A stretch of 64,000 bases of DNA, taken from assembly GCA_000471925.1 (NCBI GenBank), contig CP006667.1, forward strand, positions 1,612,001-1,676,000, written 5' to 3'. The notes under the pieces were generated by a model that was not told the origin of the DNA, did no database searches, and worked only from the letters and a program-made list of their open reading frames with translations. Positions 19,424 to 28,760 of this stretch are shown here, in pieces. The translations under genes and the position numbers were made by a program. Positions within the stretch are counted from its first letter, which is position 1, and the number at the start of each line of letters is the position of its first letter. The DNA comes from Ralstonia pickettii DTP0602. Lineage in GTDB: Bacteria; Pseudomonadota; Gammaproteobacteria; Burkholderiales; Burkholderiaceae.

Positions 19424-19945
19424 TCAGGTCAGACGCTCGCGGTATAGCCGGTAGTTCTCGTCGTCGAAGCAGACGAAGGTCACCTGCTCGATCTCGGGCG
19501 TCACGGCCAGCGCCTCGCGTACGGCCGCGATGGCGACATCCGCCGCGCGCTCGCGCGGGAAGCCATAGATGCCGGTGCTGATATTGGGGAAGGCCAGCCT
19601 GCGCAGGTGATGCTGCGCCGCCAGCCGGATGCTGTTGCGGTAGGCGTTGGCGAGCTGTTCGTCCTCGCCCTGGCCACCGCCGTGCCAGACCGGCCCGACC
19701 GCGTGGATCACGTACGGTGCGGGCAGGCGCCCGCCGGTGGTGATCACCGCCTCGCCGGTGGGGCAGCCGCCTTGCGCGTCGCGGATCGCGCGGCAGGCCT
19801 CCATGATGGCGGGGCCGCCGGCCCCGTGGATGGCGCCGTCGACCCCGCCGCCGCCCAGCAGCCCGCTGTTGGCCGCGTTGACGATGGCATCGACTTCCAT
19901 CCGGGTGATGTCGCCATGGACTACCTGCAAGTGCTCGCCGGTCAT
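19424..19945 (-). CDS. Macro-domain protein (ADP-ribose/O-acetyl-ADP-ribose hydrolase)
   Basis: A stand-alone 173-residue macro domain of the YmdB/MacroD type that binds ADP-ribose and removes mono-ADP-ribose or the acetyl of O-acetyl-ADP-ribose. Signature segments are [30 protein letters not shown] (residues about 11-40) and [12 protein letters not shown]. The gene is convergent with the porin remnant and has its own start with a GGAGACAAC site. It is not obviously part of an operon with the upstream alcohol dehydrogenase, 82 nt away on the same strand. Confidence 0.92.
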   Translation of the reverse strand: MTGEHLQVVHGDITRMEVDAIVNAANSGLLGGGGVDGAIHGAGGPAIMEACRAIRDAQGGCPTGEAVITTGGRLPAPYVIHAVGPVWHGGGQGEDEQLANAYRNSIRLAAQHHLRRLAFPNISTGIYGFPRERAADVAIAAVREALAVTPEIEQVTFVCFDDENYRLYRERLT

Positions 19946-20027
19946 GTTGTCTCCTGCTCAGTGGAGGGAGGGCCGCCGGCCGGTCCGGCTCAATTGACCG
20001 GCCGGCGGGTATGCGCTGCGTAGGGCA

Positions 20028-21176
20028 CTACATGGATTGCTCAAGCATACGCCGATAATCCTCGGCGCTGGCCTCTTTCGGATTGGTCTTGTGGCAGTGG
20101 TCGACCAGCGCGCCCGCAATCACCTTGTCGAACATGTCTTCGGTGACGCCCATCTGGCGCAGCCCGGTCGGCAGACCCAGGCGCGCGGTCATGTCGTGCA
20201 CGGCCTGCGCGAGATCGGCATCCTCGGCCAGGTGCATGGCGCGGCGCAGGCGCGCATAGCGGTGGTCGCGCACCACAGTGAGCGCGTCGGCGTTGAAGCG
20301 CAGCACCGCGGGCATCACCACCGCATTGAGCGTGCCGTGATGCAGGCCGGTGCGGCCGTCGATCTTCAGCCCACCGAGCGGGTGCGACAGCGAATGCACG
20401 CAGCCCAGCCCCTTCTGGAACGCCATCGCGCCCTGCATCGACGCGCTCATCATGTTCAGCCGCGCCTCGCGGTCCTGGCCGTCGCGGGTGGCGCGCTCGA
20501 TATGGGCCCAGGCGCGCTCCAGGCCATCCAGCGCGATACCGTCGGCGGGCGGGTTGAAGGCGGGCGCGAGGAAGGTCTCGACGCAATGCGCGATCGCGTC
20601 CATGCCGGTGGCGGCGGTCAGGCCCGCGGGCAGCCCCAGCGTCAGTTCGGGGTCGCAGACGGCGGACTTGGGCAGCAGGTGCCAGGAATGGAAGCCCAGC
20701 TTGCGGCCGTCGTCGAGGATGATGATGGCGCCGCGCGCCACTTCGCTGCCGGTGCCGGAGGTGGTGGGCACGGCGATCAGTGGCGCGGCCTGGTCGGTGA
20801 TCTTGGCGCTGCCGCCTTCGATGGTGGCGTAGGTGGTCAGCTCGCCCGGATGCGTGGCCAGGATGGCGATGCCCTTGGCCAGGTCGATCGACGATCCGCC
20901 GCCCACCGCCACCAGCCCGTCGCAGCCGGATTCCCGATACTGCGCCGCGGCCTTGCGCACCATGGCCTCGGTCGGGTTCGACGGGGTTTCGTCGAACACA
21001 GCGACGTCAAGGCCCTGCATCGCATCGATGGCGCGCTGGGCCACGCCGGCGGCGACCACGCCCTTGTCGGTCACCAGCAGCGGGCGGCGGATGCCGATGC
21101 GCTCGCATTCGGACTTGAGCAGGTTTACCGCGCCGAAATCCAGGTGGATGTGGGTCAGATAGTAGATAAACGCCAT
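20028..21176 (-). CDS. Iron-containing (group III) alcohol dehydrogenase
   Basis: A 382-residue NAD(P)-dependent, metal-type alcohol dehydrogenase. The cofactor loop VGGGSSIDLAKG, the segment TTSGTGSEV, and metal ligands in DAIAHCVE and GCVHSLSHPLGG (Asp and three His, with HHGTLN) are all present. Substrates in this family range from 1,3-propanediol to 4-hydroxybutyrate and maleylacetate. Divergent from the esterase gene at 21521, sharing a 344-bp promoter region. It ends with a conserved but short tail. Confidence 0.9.
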   Translation of the reverse strand: MAFIYYLTHIHLDFGAVNLLKSECERIGIRRPLLVTDKGVVAAGVAQRAIDAMQGLDVAVFDETPSNPTEAMVRKAAAQYRESGCDGLVAVGGGSSIDLAKGIAILATHPGELTTYATIEGGSAKITDQAAPLIAVPTTSGTGSEVARGAIIILDDGRKLGFHSWHLLPKSAVCDPELTLGLPAGLTAATGMDAIAHCVETFLAPAFNPPADGIALDGLERAWAHIERATRDGQDREARLNMMSASMQGAMAFQKGLGCVHSLSHPLGGLKIDGRTGLHHGTLNAVVMPAVLRFNADALTVVRDHRYARLRRAMHLAEDADLAQAVHDMTARLGLPTGLRQMGVTEDMFDKVIAGALVDHCHKTNPKEASAEDYRRMLEQSM

Positions 21177-21520
21177 GTCTGCTTGTCTCCTGTTGTTATC
21201 TGTCGCGAATCTGCCAGCAAAGCTGCCCGGATGGGAAGCTGGCCAGGCGCGCTGCCTTGCGTTTCAATGGAGTTTCGAGTGAGTTTCAGTAGCCCTCCGG
21301 CGCGCATCAGCCGATCATCGCGCAAAAACTCGCCGCGTGGCAGACTGGCTCGGGGTTTTCGGGGTTATCTCGTACTGCCGGGACCCTGGAACATCTGGCA
21401 TCATACTAAAATCGAACGACCGTTCACAATTCGAACTTCTCCCGATGCGGGCGGCGCGCAACGCACCTTTTAAGCACCTTTGCCCGCCGCCGGTCCCGGG
21501 TCTCGAAACCACTGATCTTC
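21177..21520. other. Divergent promoter region between alcohol dehydrogenase and esterase
   Basis: No gene is seen. The region holds a perfect 12-nt dyad at 21414-21425 and an AT-rich stretch just upstream (about 21400-21412) that could serve as a -10 region for the esterase operon. The remainder shows no clear hairpin or motif. Confidence 0.45.
21414..21425. promoter_or_regulatory. Operator-like perfect dyad GAACGACCGTTC
   Basis: GAACG-AC-CGTTC is a perfect interrupted dyad preceded by TAAAATC. It matches the fadB upstream box (3457-3468 with its flank) at 16 of 18 positions. It sits about 100 nt before the esterase start, in a place where a repressor would block transcription. Confidence 0.55.
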
Positions 21521-22528
21521 ATGTCCGCCGTCCCGTCCTCCGTCCCTGCCACGCCCGGCATGCCATCCAGCCCGCTCGACCCGCAGATCGCGGCGCTGCT
21601 GGAGCTGATCGCGCGCGCCAGGCGGCCGCCGATCCATGCGATGGACCCGGAAGACGCCAAGATCGCTTACGAGAAGAGCGCGCCGATCCTCGACATCAAC
21701 CCGCCGGCGGTGCACGCGGTGGAAGACCTGCACGTGTGCGCGCGCGACGGCCATGGCATCCCGGTACGGCTGTACGCGCCGCGTGAGGCGAGCTGGGCCG
21801 AGCCGCTGCCGCTGCTCGTGTATTTCCACGGCGGCGGCTTCACGGTGGGCAGCGTCAATTCGCACGATGCGCTGTGCCGGCTGCTGTGCGGCCAGGCCGA
21901 TTGCATGGTGCTGTCGGTGGACTACCGGCTCGGGCCGCAATGGCGCTTCCCGACCGCGGCCAACGATGCCTTCGACGTGCTGCACTGGGTCTTCGAGGAA
22001 GCCGCACGGCTGGGCGCCGACCCGGCACGCATCGCGCTTGGCGGCGACAGCGCCGGCGGCACGCTGGCCGCGGCCTGCGCGGTCGAGGCACGCAATACCG
22101 GCCTGGCGCCGGTGCTGCAGCTGTTGATCTATCCCGGTACCTGCGCGCGCCAGGACACGCCGTCACACCGCGCACTGGCCGAGGGCTACCTGCTGACGGC
22201 GGAGATGATCCGCTGGTTCTTTGCCCAATACCTGGACCAGGACGCCAGCCGCGACGACTGGCGCTTCGCGCCGCTGGACGGCGGTGGCAGCGGCGCGGAC
22301 GTGGGCGGCGTGTGCCCGGCCTGGATCGCCGTGGCCGGCTACGACCCGCTGCATGACGAGGGCGTCGCCTACGCCGACAAGCTGCTCGGAGCGGGCGTGG
22401 CCGCCACGCTGGCGGATTACCCCGGCATGATCCACGATTTCTTCAAGCTGGGCCGGTTCGTGCCGGCGGTGGCGCAGGCGCATGCCGACGCCGTCGCCGC
22501 GCTGCGCGCCGCGTTCGGCCACCCTTAA
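21521..22528 (+). CDS. Alpha/beta hydrolase, HSL-type esterase
   Basis: A 335-residue esterase of the hormone-sensitive-lipase family. Oxyanion motif HGGGF (YFHGGGFTVGS), nucleophile GDSAGG, acid Asp in GYDPLHDEG, and the C-terminal His in IHDFFKLG are all visible. The protein likely hydrolyses short-chain acyl esters in the cytoplasm, as no signal peptide is seen. It is followed on the same strand by a Bug protein and a thioesterase, and preceded by an operator-like dyad shared with the beta-oxidation operon. Confidence 0.9.
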   Translation: MSAVPSSVPATPGMPSSPLDPQIAALLELIARARRPPIHAMDPEDAKIAYEKSAPILDINPPAVHAVEDLHVCARDGHGIPVRLYAPREASWAEPLPLLVYFHGGGFTVGSVNSHDALCRLLCGQADCMVLSVDYRLGPQWRFPTAANDAFDVLHWVFEEAARLGADPARIALGGDSAGGTLAAACAVEARNTGLAPVLQLLIYPGTCARQDTPSHRALAEGYLLTAEMIRWFFAQYLDQDASRDDWRFAPLDGGGSGADVGGVCPAWIAVAGYDPLHDEGVAYADKLLGAGVAATLADYPGMIHDFFKLGRFVPAVAQAHADAVAALRAAFGHP

Positions 22529-22577
22529 AACCAATAAATTTTCAGCAGTAACTCGCAGCACAAGGAGACATAGTCAA

Positions 22578-23561
22578 ATGCAACGCCGCCACTTCCTCGC
22601 CCGCGCGGGCCTCGTCGCCGCTACCGCGGCCATGGGCCTTGCCGCCATGCCTGCCCAAGCCCAGGCCGACAAGTTCCCGCAGCGCCCGATCCGCCTCCTG
22701 ATCGGCTACACCGCCGGCGGCTCCACCGATATCCCGTTCCGCGTGCTGGCCGACAACGCCTCCAAGATCCTCGGCCAGCCGGTGATCGTCGAGAACAAGC
22801 CGGGCGCGGGCGGCGTGCTGCCCGCGCAGATGATGCAGTCGACCGCACCGGACGGCTACACGCTGGCGCAGGTCGCGATGCCGGTCTACCGCCTGCCGTA
22901 CACCACCAAGATCAACTGGGACCCGGTCAAGGACCTGAGCTACATCATCAACCTGGCCGGCTACTCGTTCGGCCTGGTGGTGCCGGCCGATTCGCCGATC
23001 AAGACCATGCAGGAGTACATCGCCTACGCCAAGGCCAACCCGGGCAAGCTCACCTACGGCTCGCCGGGCTCGATGACGACGCTGCACCTGACCATGGAAG
23101 AGCTGGCGCTGAAGCAGGGCGTGCAGTTCTCGCACATCCCCTACAAGGGCAACGCGGAGTCGATGCAGGCGTTGCTGGGCGGCCACGTGATGTCGGTGGC
23201 CGACACACCGGCATGGGCGCCGTACGTGGAGCAGGGCAAGCTGCGCCTGCTGTCGACCTGGGGCGAGAAGCGCTCGGCGCGCTTCCCCAACGTGCCGACG
23301 CTGAAGGAGCTGGGCATCGGCATCGTGCAGACCTCGCCGTTCGGCCTGGTGGCGCCCAAGGGCACCGATCCCAAGATCGTGCAGAAGCTGCATGACGCCT
23401 TCAAGAAGGCGATGGAAATGCCCAACTACCGCGAATCGCTGGCCAAGTTCGACATGGAGCCGTACTACATGAACAGCCAGCAGTATGCGCAGTTCGCTGC
23501 CGAGACCGTCAAGAAGGAAAAGGCGATCATCGAGAAGCTGGGGCTGGCCAAGCCACAGTAA
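22578..23561 (+). CDS. Bug-family periplasmic binding protein, twin-arginine-type signal
   Basis: Tripartite-tricarboxylate (Bug) substrate-binding protein, 327 residues. The N-terminus MQRRHFLARAGLVAATAAMG carries RRxFL, a twin-arginine-like motif, ahead of a cleavage region PAQAQA. The mature part has the Bug signatures PIRLLIGYTAGGSTD, VVENKPGAGG and the conserved APDGYTL. Most Bug proteins have no adjacent TctAB permease, as here; the ligand is unknown and often a carboxylate. The start at 22578 follows AAGGAGACA. Confidence 0.9.
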   Translation: MQRRHFLARAGLVAATAAMGLAAMPAQAQADKFPQRPIRLLIGYTAGGSTDIPFRVLADNASKILGQPVIVENKPGAGGVLPAQMMQSTAPDGYTLAQVAMPVYRLPYTTKINWDPVKDLSYIINLAGYSFGLVVPADSPIKTMQEYIAYAKANPGKLTYGSPGSMTTLHLTMEELALKQGVQFSHIPYKGNAESMQALLGGHVMSVADTPAWAPYVEQGKLRLLSTWGEKRSARFPNVPTLKELGIGIVQTSPFGLVAPKGTDPKIVQKLHDAFKKAMEMPNYRESLAKFDMEPYYMNSQQYAQFAAETVKKEKAIIEKLGLAKPQ

Positions 23562-23672
23562 GCCTGACGCCGTTTCCGTTCACCCAGGCCGCTGCGCCTG
23601 CCGGCCCCGCCGGCGGGCCGGCGGCCTGATTGCTTTGCCAAGCCAGGAACAACAAACAAGGAGACCACGCCA

Positions 23673-24110
23673 ATGGCCAAAGAGGAATTCCGCCACAGCA
23701 TGCCGCTGCGCGTGCGCTGGGCCGAAGTCGATCCGCAGTCGATCGTCTTCAACGCGCACTACCTGACCTATTGCGATATCTGCGTGACCGAGTACTGGCG
23801 CGCGCTGGGGATCCGCTATCCCGAAGACGTGCTGCACGCACATGGCGTGGATATCTTCGTGGTCAAGTCCACGCTGGAATACCACGCTTCGGCGCGCTTT
23901 GACGATGTGCTGGATATCCGCGGGCGCATGGCTCGGCTGGGGCGGTCCAGCATGTTGTTCCGGGTGGAGATGTATCGCGGTAACGAGCACCTGATTACCG
24001 GGGAGATCGTCTATGTGTGTGCGGATCCGGCTACACAGAAGTCGGCCGCGATCCCGGGGCAGGTAAGGGAGATTATTGAAGGGTATGAGGTGGTGAGGCC
24101 GGCGGTGTGA
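23673..24110 (+). CDS. Hotdog-fold acyl-CoA thioesterase (YbgC/4-HBT-like)
   Basis: A 145-residue hotdog thioesterase of the 4-hydroxybenzoyl-CoA thioesterase family. The active-site helix region VRWAEVDPQSIVFNAHYLTY has the family Asp, and the core beta-strand RGRMARLGRSSMLFRV fits. It presumably hydrolyses an acyl-CoA made by another enzyme. It follows the Bug gene by 111 nt on the same strand and has a strong AAGGAGA ribosome site. Role in the esterase-Bug group is inferred from position. Confidence 0.88.
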   Translation: MAKEEFRHSMPLRVRWAEVDPQSIVFNAHYLTYCDICVTEYWRALGIRYPEDVLHAHGVDIFVVKSTLEYHASARFDDVLDIRGRMARLGRSSMLFRVEMYRGNEHLITGEIVYVCADPATQKSAAIPGQVREIIEGYEVVRPAV

Positions 24111-24165
24111 CGCGACCTGTGACACAAAGATGTTGGTAAGTACTGAGCGCTTGCCTAGAATCGGT

Positions 24166-24181
24166 GTGAGCCAGTGCTCAC
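24166..24181. promoter_or_regulatory. Inverted repeat upstream of EF-hand gene
   Basis: GTGAGC-CAGT-GCTCAC is a perfect 6-bp dyad, 72 nt before the EF-hand start. It may be an operator or a small hairpin; function is unknown. Confidence 0.35.
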
Positions 24182-24252
24182 AGAGGATCTTCGCTGCCGA
24201 AGCATTCTTTGCAAGAAGGCAATGTCGAATCACAAATCATGAGGAGACGGCA

Positions 24253-24621
24253 ATGACCGTGCGTAAGCTGCATGCAGTCGGCTTGACAGTGATGATGGCG
24301 CTCGCTTTTACAGGGGCGAGCGCCCAGCAGAAACCGGAATCAACAGCCCAACCAGGCGCAGAATCCACCCAGATTCCGCCAGCGCCATCGACTACCGCCG
24401 AAGTCAAGGCCAGAATCGCCGAGCGTTTCAAGACTGCCGATACCAACCACGACGGGAAGCTAAGCCGCGAAGAAGCCCAGGCAGGCGCGCCGGTAGTTTA
24501 CAAGCACTTTGACAAGATCGATGTCAAGAAGTCGGGTTACGTCACCGAACGTCAAGTCGGTGCGTACTGGACATCGAAGTCCAAGGCACAGCAACAGAAA
24601 GAGGATCCCATCTGGAACTGA
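24253..24621 (+). CDS. Small secreted EF-hand protein
   Basis: A 122-residue protein with a Sec signal peptide (MTVRKLHAVGLTVMMALAFT, cleaved near ASA-QQ). A low-complexity Pro/Thr/Gln region leads to one canonical EF-hand (DTNHDGKLSREE) and a second degenerate loop (DKIDVKKSGYVTER). It is likely periplasmic and may bind Ca2+. The start at 24253 follows GAGGAGACGG; a longer in-frame start at 24130 is rejected because the leader would be non-signal sequence. It is a single gene convergent with denD. Confidence 0.85.
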   Translation: MTVRKLHAVGLTVMMALAFTGASAQQKPESTAQPGAESTQIPPAPSTTAEVKARIAERFKTADTNHDGKLSREEAQAGAPVVYKHFDKIDVKKSGYVTERQVGAYWTSKSKAQQQKEDPIWN

Positions 24622-24722
24622 CGTCTGCTCCTCTGCTTGGTCCGATCCCCTTTCCCGCGCGCGGAAAAGGGGGCCGGCCTGCGGGAGATGCCGGCGTGTC
24701 GCAATAAGGACGCCGGCCTGGC

Positions 24723-25697
24723 TTACTTGCTCAGCCCGGCATCCTCCATATAGGCCCGAATCACCTCATCGAAGCTCGCATCGCTCTGGAACCCCAGCGA
24801 CTGCGCACGCTCCGCATTCCACGCCGCCGGCCACGTGCCGACGATCTTCTCGACACGTTCCTCACGCTCCCACGTGACGCGATCCGCCACCGCATCGCCT
24901 GCCACGCGGCGTAGCGCATCGACCATGCCAGCCGCCGTGACCGACAACCCCGGCAGGTTGACCACGCGGCGATTACCCAGCCGCTCGCCAGCCAGCTCGA
25001 TGCCATTGACCAGCGCCGCCACTGCCGCACGCGGCGACAGCAGCCACAGCGGCGTTTCCGGTGCCACCGGGCAGTTGGCAGCGACGCCTGACAGCGGCTC
25101 ACGGATGATGCCGCTGGCGAACGACGAGGCTGCCGCATTGGGCTTACCCGGACGCACGCTGATGGTCGGCAGGCGCAGCACGCGCCCGTCGACAAAGCCG
25201 CGGCGGCTGTAGTCCGACAGCAGCAACTCGCCGATGGCCTTCTGCACGCCGTACGACGATTGCGGGTTCAGCGCGGTGTCGTCCTGCACCACCGGCGGCA
25301 ATTCGCCGCCGTAAACCGCGACCGAGCTGGTGAACAGCACGCGTGGCTGGTGGCCCAGTTCGCGGCAGGTTTCGAGCAGCGCGCGCGAGGCGTCCAGGTT
25401 GACGCGCATGCCCAGGTCGAAGTCGGCCTCGGCCTGGCCGCTGACCACGGCCGCCAGGTGAAACACGGCGCCGGTGTCCTTGTCGATGGCCTGGCGCAGC
25501 ACGGCCGGGTCGGACAGGTCGCCCGTCACCACGCGCACGCGCGCATCGTCCAGACCTTGCGGCGCCACCACGTCGAGCAGCGTCAGTTGGTCGATGGCGA
25601 CGGGCTGGCCGTCCAGGTTCAGGGTGCCGCGTTGCAGCAGCAGCCGGGCGAGTTGCAGGCCAAGGAAGCCGGCGCCGCCGGTAATCAGTACGTTCAT
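24723..25697 (-). CDS. denD: D-erythronate dehydrogenase (NAD-dependent epimerase-type fold)
   Basis: An extended SDR (324 residues) with the Rossmann motif TGGAGFLG and active-site YGVQK. It belongs to the family shown in C. necator H16 and relatives to oxidise D-erythronate to 2-oxo-D-erythronate, feeding OtnI, OtnK and OtnC. The assignment follows from position in a complete set of these genes. The start at 25697 (MNVLITGG) is chosen over the long extension to 25820. Last gene of the minus-strand run. Confidence 0.88.
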   Translation of the reverse strand: MNVLITGGAGFLGLQLARLLLQRGTLNLDGQPVAIDQLTLLDVVAPQGLDDARVRVVTGDLSDPAVLRQAIDKDTGAVFHLAAVVSGQAEADFDLGMRVNLDASRALLETCRELGHQPRVLFTSSVAVYGGELPPVVQDDTALNPQSSYGVQKAIGELLLSDYSRRGFVDGRVLRLPTISVRPGKPNAAASSFASGIIREPLSGVAANCPVAPETPLWLLSPRAAVAALVNGIELAGERLGNRRVVNLPGLSVTAAGMVDALRRVAGDAVADRVTWEREERVEKIVGTWPAAWNAERAQSLGFQSDASFDEVIRAYMEDAGLSK

Positions 25698-25734
25698 GGC
25701 AGGAGAGATTCGTTCTTTGGGTTTGCGCGAAGGA

Positions 25735-26517
25735 TCAGCGGCCGAGGTAAGGCTTGAGCCAGCCCAGGCCCTCGGAAGTGCCGGCGCGGGGGCGATATTC
25801 GCAGCCGATCCAGCCGTCATAGCCGAGCCCGTCGATGACCTCGAACAGGTAGGGGTAGTTCAGCTCGCCCAGGTCCGGTTCATGGCGGTCGGGCACGCCG
25901 GCGATCTGGATATGGCCGATGCCGGGCATGTCGCGCTTCAGTTTCATCGCGATATCGCCCTCGACGATCTGGCAGTGGTAGCAGTCGAACTGCACCTTCA
26001 GGTTGGCCGCGCCGATCTCCTTGCAGATCGCCTGCGCGTCGTCCTGGCGGTTCAGGAAGTAGCCCGGCATGTCGCGCGTGTTGATCGGTTCGAGCACGAT
26101 GGTGACGCCCTGCGCCGCGGCGGCCTTGGCGGCAAAGGCGACGTTCTCGAGGTAGGCGGCGCGGTGGCGGGCGCGGTCGGCAGCGGCCGGCACCAGTCCC
26201 GCCATCACATGCACGCGGTCATTGCCGATCACGCCGGCGTATTCCAGCGCGCGGCCGACGGCGTCGCGGAACTCCGCCTCGCGACCCGGCAGCGCGGCCA
26301 GGCCGCGCTCACCGGCTGCCCAGTCGCCCGGCGGGGCGTTGAACAGCGCCTGCGTGAGACCGTTCGCGTCCAGGCGCGCGCGCAGCTCGGTGGCGGCGTG
26401 CTCGTACGGGAACAGGTACTCCACCGCCCGGAAGCCGTCCGCCGCGGCTGCGGCGAAGCGGTCCAGGAAAGCGTGCTCGTTGTACATCATCGAGAGGTTT
26501 GCGGCGAAGCGCGGCAT
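25735..26517 (-). CDS. otnI: 2-oxo-tetronate isomerase (hydroxypyruvate isomerase family)
   Basis: TIM-barrel isomerase of the Hyi family, 260 residues. It starts [20 protein letters not shown] and has metal/catalytic Glu segments ([30 protein letters not shown]). In the DUF1537 pathway it converts 2-oxo-tetronate to 3-oxo-tetronate. It is flanked by denD and the transporter, 37 nt from denD. Confidence 0.9.
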   Translation of the reverse strand: MPRFAANLSMMYNEHAFLDRFAAAAADGFRAVEYLFPYEHAATELRARLDANGLTQALFNAPPGDWAAGERGLAALPGREAEFRDAVGRALEYAGVIGNDRVHVMAGLVPAAADRARHRAAYLENVAFAAKAAAAQGVTIVLEPINTRDMPGYFLNRQDDAQAICKEIGAANLKVQFDCYHCQIVEGDIAMKLKRDMPGIGHIQIAGVPDRHEPDLGELNYPYLFEVIDGLGYDGWIGCEYRPRAGTSEGLGWLKPYLGR

Positions 26518-26584
26518 GGGAACTCCAAAGCAGTAGTACGGAACCGGCCCGATCGAGGCCAGGTCGAAAGCGGGCCGGCCAGGA

Positions 26585-27958
26585 TCAACGGTTGACCAGT
26601 TTAGCGGGCGTCAGCCACACCAGCACGGCGCCGACGACCAGGATCGCGGACAGCACGTACATGGGCAGCTGCGTACTGTGTGTCATGTCCTTCAGCGCGC
26701 CGACCATGTACGGCGACACGAAACCGGCCAGGTTGCCGACCGAATTCACCACGGCAATACCAGAAGCGGCGGCAATGCCCGACAGGAACGAGGTCGGCAG
26801 CGACCAAAACAGAGGCGCGCAGGTCAGCACTCCGGCAGCGGCCAGCGACAGTGCGGCGATGGCCACCGTTGTATTGTTGGTGAACGAGGCAGCAATGGCA
26901 AAGCCCAAGGCACCCATCAGCGCCGGCACGATCAGGTGCCAGCGGCGCTCGCGGCGTGCGTCGGCGCTGTGGCCCAGGATGTTCATCACGACCACGGCGC
27001 AGATAAACGGGATCGCCGACAGCAGGCCGATGTTCAGGTTTCCGGTCACGCCGCTGGCCTTCACCAGCGTCGGCATCCAGAAGGTCAGCGCGTACTGGCC
27101 GGTGACGAAGCAGAAGTAGATCAGGCACATCCACCACACGCGGCGGTCGGAGAACACCGCGCCCAGCGAGTGGCCATGGGCCTTGCCGGCGGCGGTGGCG
27201 GCGTTATGGGCGTTGCGCTGGTCTTCCTCGATATTGCGCTTGAGCACGCGCTTTTCATCGGCGTCGAGCCACGGCGCCTTGTCGATGCCGTCGCGCAGCA
27301 CGAAGATCGTCACCACGCCGATCACAAACGCGGGCAGCGCCTCGATCAGGAACATCCATTGCCAGCCGCGCATATCGTGCACGCCGTTGAAGGCATCCAT
27401 GATCCAGCCCGACAGCGGGTTGCCGAACATGCCCGCGATGGGGATGCCCGACATGAACAGCGCGATCATCTTGCCGCGGCGGTTGGCCGGGAACCAGTAG
27501 GTCAGGTACAGGATCACGCCAGGGTAGAAGCCCGCTTCGGCCAGGCCGAGCAGGAAGCGCATCACGTAGAACTGGGTCGGCGTCTTCACGAACAGGAACA
27601 GCGCCGAGATGATGCCCCACGTAATCATGATGCGCGCGATCCAGATGCGCGCGCCGATGCGGTGCATCAGCAGATTGCTGGGCACCTCGAACAGGAAGTA
27701 GCCGATAAAGAACAGGCCGGCGCCGAGGCCGAACACGGTTTCGGAGAAGGCCAGGTCCTGCCCCATCTGCAGCTTGGCGAAGCCGACGTTGACGCGGTCG
27801 AGGTAGGCGACCACGTAGCACAGCATCAGGAACGGCATGACGCGCCAGAACACCTTGCTGTAGGCGCGCTTTTCGATCTGGGCTTCGGTGTCCAGCCGGG
27901 CGTTGCCGCCCAGGCTGTCATAGGCAGGCACGCTGGCCGCCGGTTGGTTTGGATTCAC
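26585..27958 (-). CDS. MFS transporter, ACS family, likely tetronate uptake
   Basis: A 457-residue 12-TM major facilitator of the anion:cation symporter family (tartrate/galactonate transporter-like). The first helix is preceded by [21 protein letters not shown] and the A-motif region [14 protein letters not shown] is present. The start codon is GTG at 27956-27958, supported by GGAG 8 nt upstream. Located between otnI and otnC, it probably imports L-threonate and/or D-erythronate. Confidence 0.9.
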   Translation of the reverse strand: MNPNQPAASVPAYDSLGGNARLDTEAQIEKRAYSKVFWRVMPFLMLCYVVAYLDRVNVGFAKLQMGQDLAFSETVFGLGAGLFFIGYFLFEVPSNLLMHRIGARIWIARIMITWGIISALFLFVKTPTQFYVMRFLLGLAEAGFYPGVILYLTYWFPANRRGKMIALFMSGIPIAGMFGNPLSGWIMDAFNGVHDMRGWQWMFLIEALPAFVIGVVTIFVLRDGIDKAPWLDADEKRVLKRNIEEDQRNAHNAATAAGKAHGHSLGAVFSDRRVWWMCLIYFCFVTGQYALTFWMPTLVKASGVTGNLNIGLLSAIPFICAVVVMNILGHSADARRERRWHLIVPALMGALGFAIAASFTNNTTVAIAALSLAAAGVLTCAPLFWSLPTSFLSGIAAASGIAVVNSVGNLAGFVSPYMVGALKDMTHSTQLPMYVLSAILVVGAVLVWLTPAKLVNR

Positions 27959-28094
27959 GGTGGTCTCCGGGTATGTGGTGGGTCTGGTCTAGTAATGCGG
28001 CGGCGCGCGGAATGCAGGCATGCGCGTCCCCCGCGCGGTGGCCGCAAGGCAACCGCGCCGGGTGAAGCCGTCGTTTATCGGGGAAAAGCGGTTG

Positions 28095-28760
28095 TTACCA
28101 GCGCGCCTGGAAGGCGTCGCGCAACTCAGCCAGTGCGCCGTCGGGCAGCGCCGCGCGGGCGGCGAAGCCCGGCGCGTCTTTCATCATCAGCCATAGCTTG
28201 GCGGTCTCCTCCAGTTCTTCCAGCGCGAACGCGGCGCGCGAGACGCTGGACTCCCACACCACCGGGCCGAGCCGCTCCAGCAGCACGCCGCGCACCTGCG
28301 CGGCCAGCGTGGCCACGCGCGCGGCCACCGCCGGGTCGCCGGGTCGATGGTAGGGAATCAGCGGGATATGGCCGACCTTCATCACGTAGTACGGCGTGAG
28401 CGGCGGCAGTACGTCGTCCGGTTGCCAGACACCGGCCAGCGTCAGGGCCACGAGGTGCGTCGAGTGCGTATGCACCACGGCGTGCGCCCCGGGGTTGTTG
28501 TCATAGATCGCGCGATGCAGCGTGAGCGTCTTGGAGGGCTTGTCGCCCGACACCCAGCTGCCGTCGGTGGCCACCTTGGCGACCGCGGCCGGGTCCAGCA
28601 TGCCCAGGCACGCGTCGGTGGGCGTGATCAGCCAGCCGTCATCGAGCCGTGCGCTGATATTGCCGGCCGAGCCGACGGTATAGCCGCGCTGGTAGAGGCT
28701 GGCGCCGATGCGGCAGATCTCTTCGCGCAGCTTGCTTTCCGTGCTCACTACTGTGTTCAT
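28095..28760 (-). CDS. otnC: 3-oxo-tetronate 4-phosphate decarboxylase (class II aldolase family)
   Basis: A 221-residue class II aldolase-family protein with zinc-ligand region VVHTHSTHLVALTL and GSAGNISARL near the start. In the characterised pathway OtnC decarboxylates 3-oxo-tetronate 4-phosphate to dihydroxyacetone phosphate. Its ATG overlaps the otnK stop (ATGA at 28757-28760), so the two are translationally coupled. Confidence 0.92.
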   Translation of the reverse strand: MNTVVSTESKLREEICRIGASLYQRGYTVGSAGNISARLDDGWLITPTDACLGMLDPAAVAKVATDGSWVSGDKPSKTLTLHRAIYDNNPGAHAVVHTHSTHLVALTLAGVWQPDDVLPPLTPYYVMKVGHIPLIPYHRPGDPAVAARVATLAAQVRGVLLERLGPVVWESSVSRAAFALEELEETAKLWLMMKDAPGFAARAALPDGALAELRDAFQARW

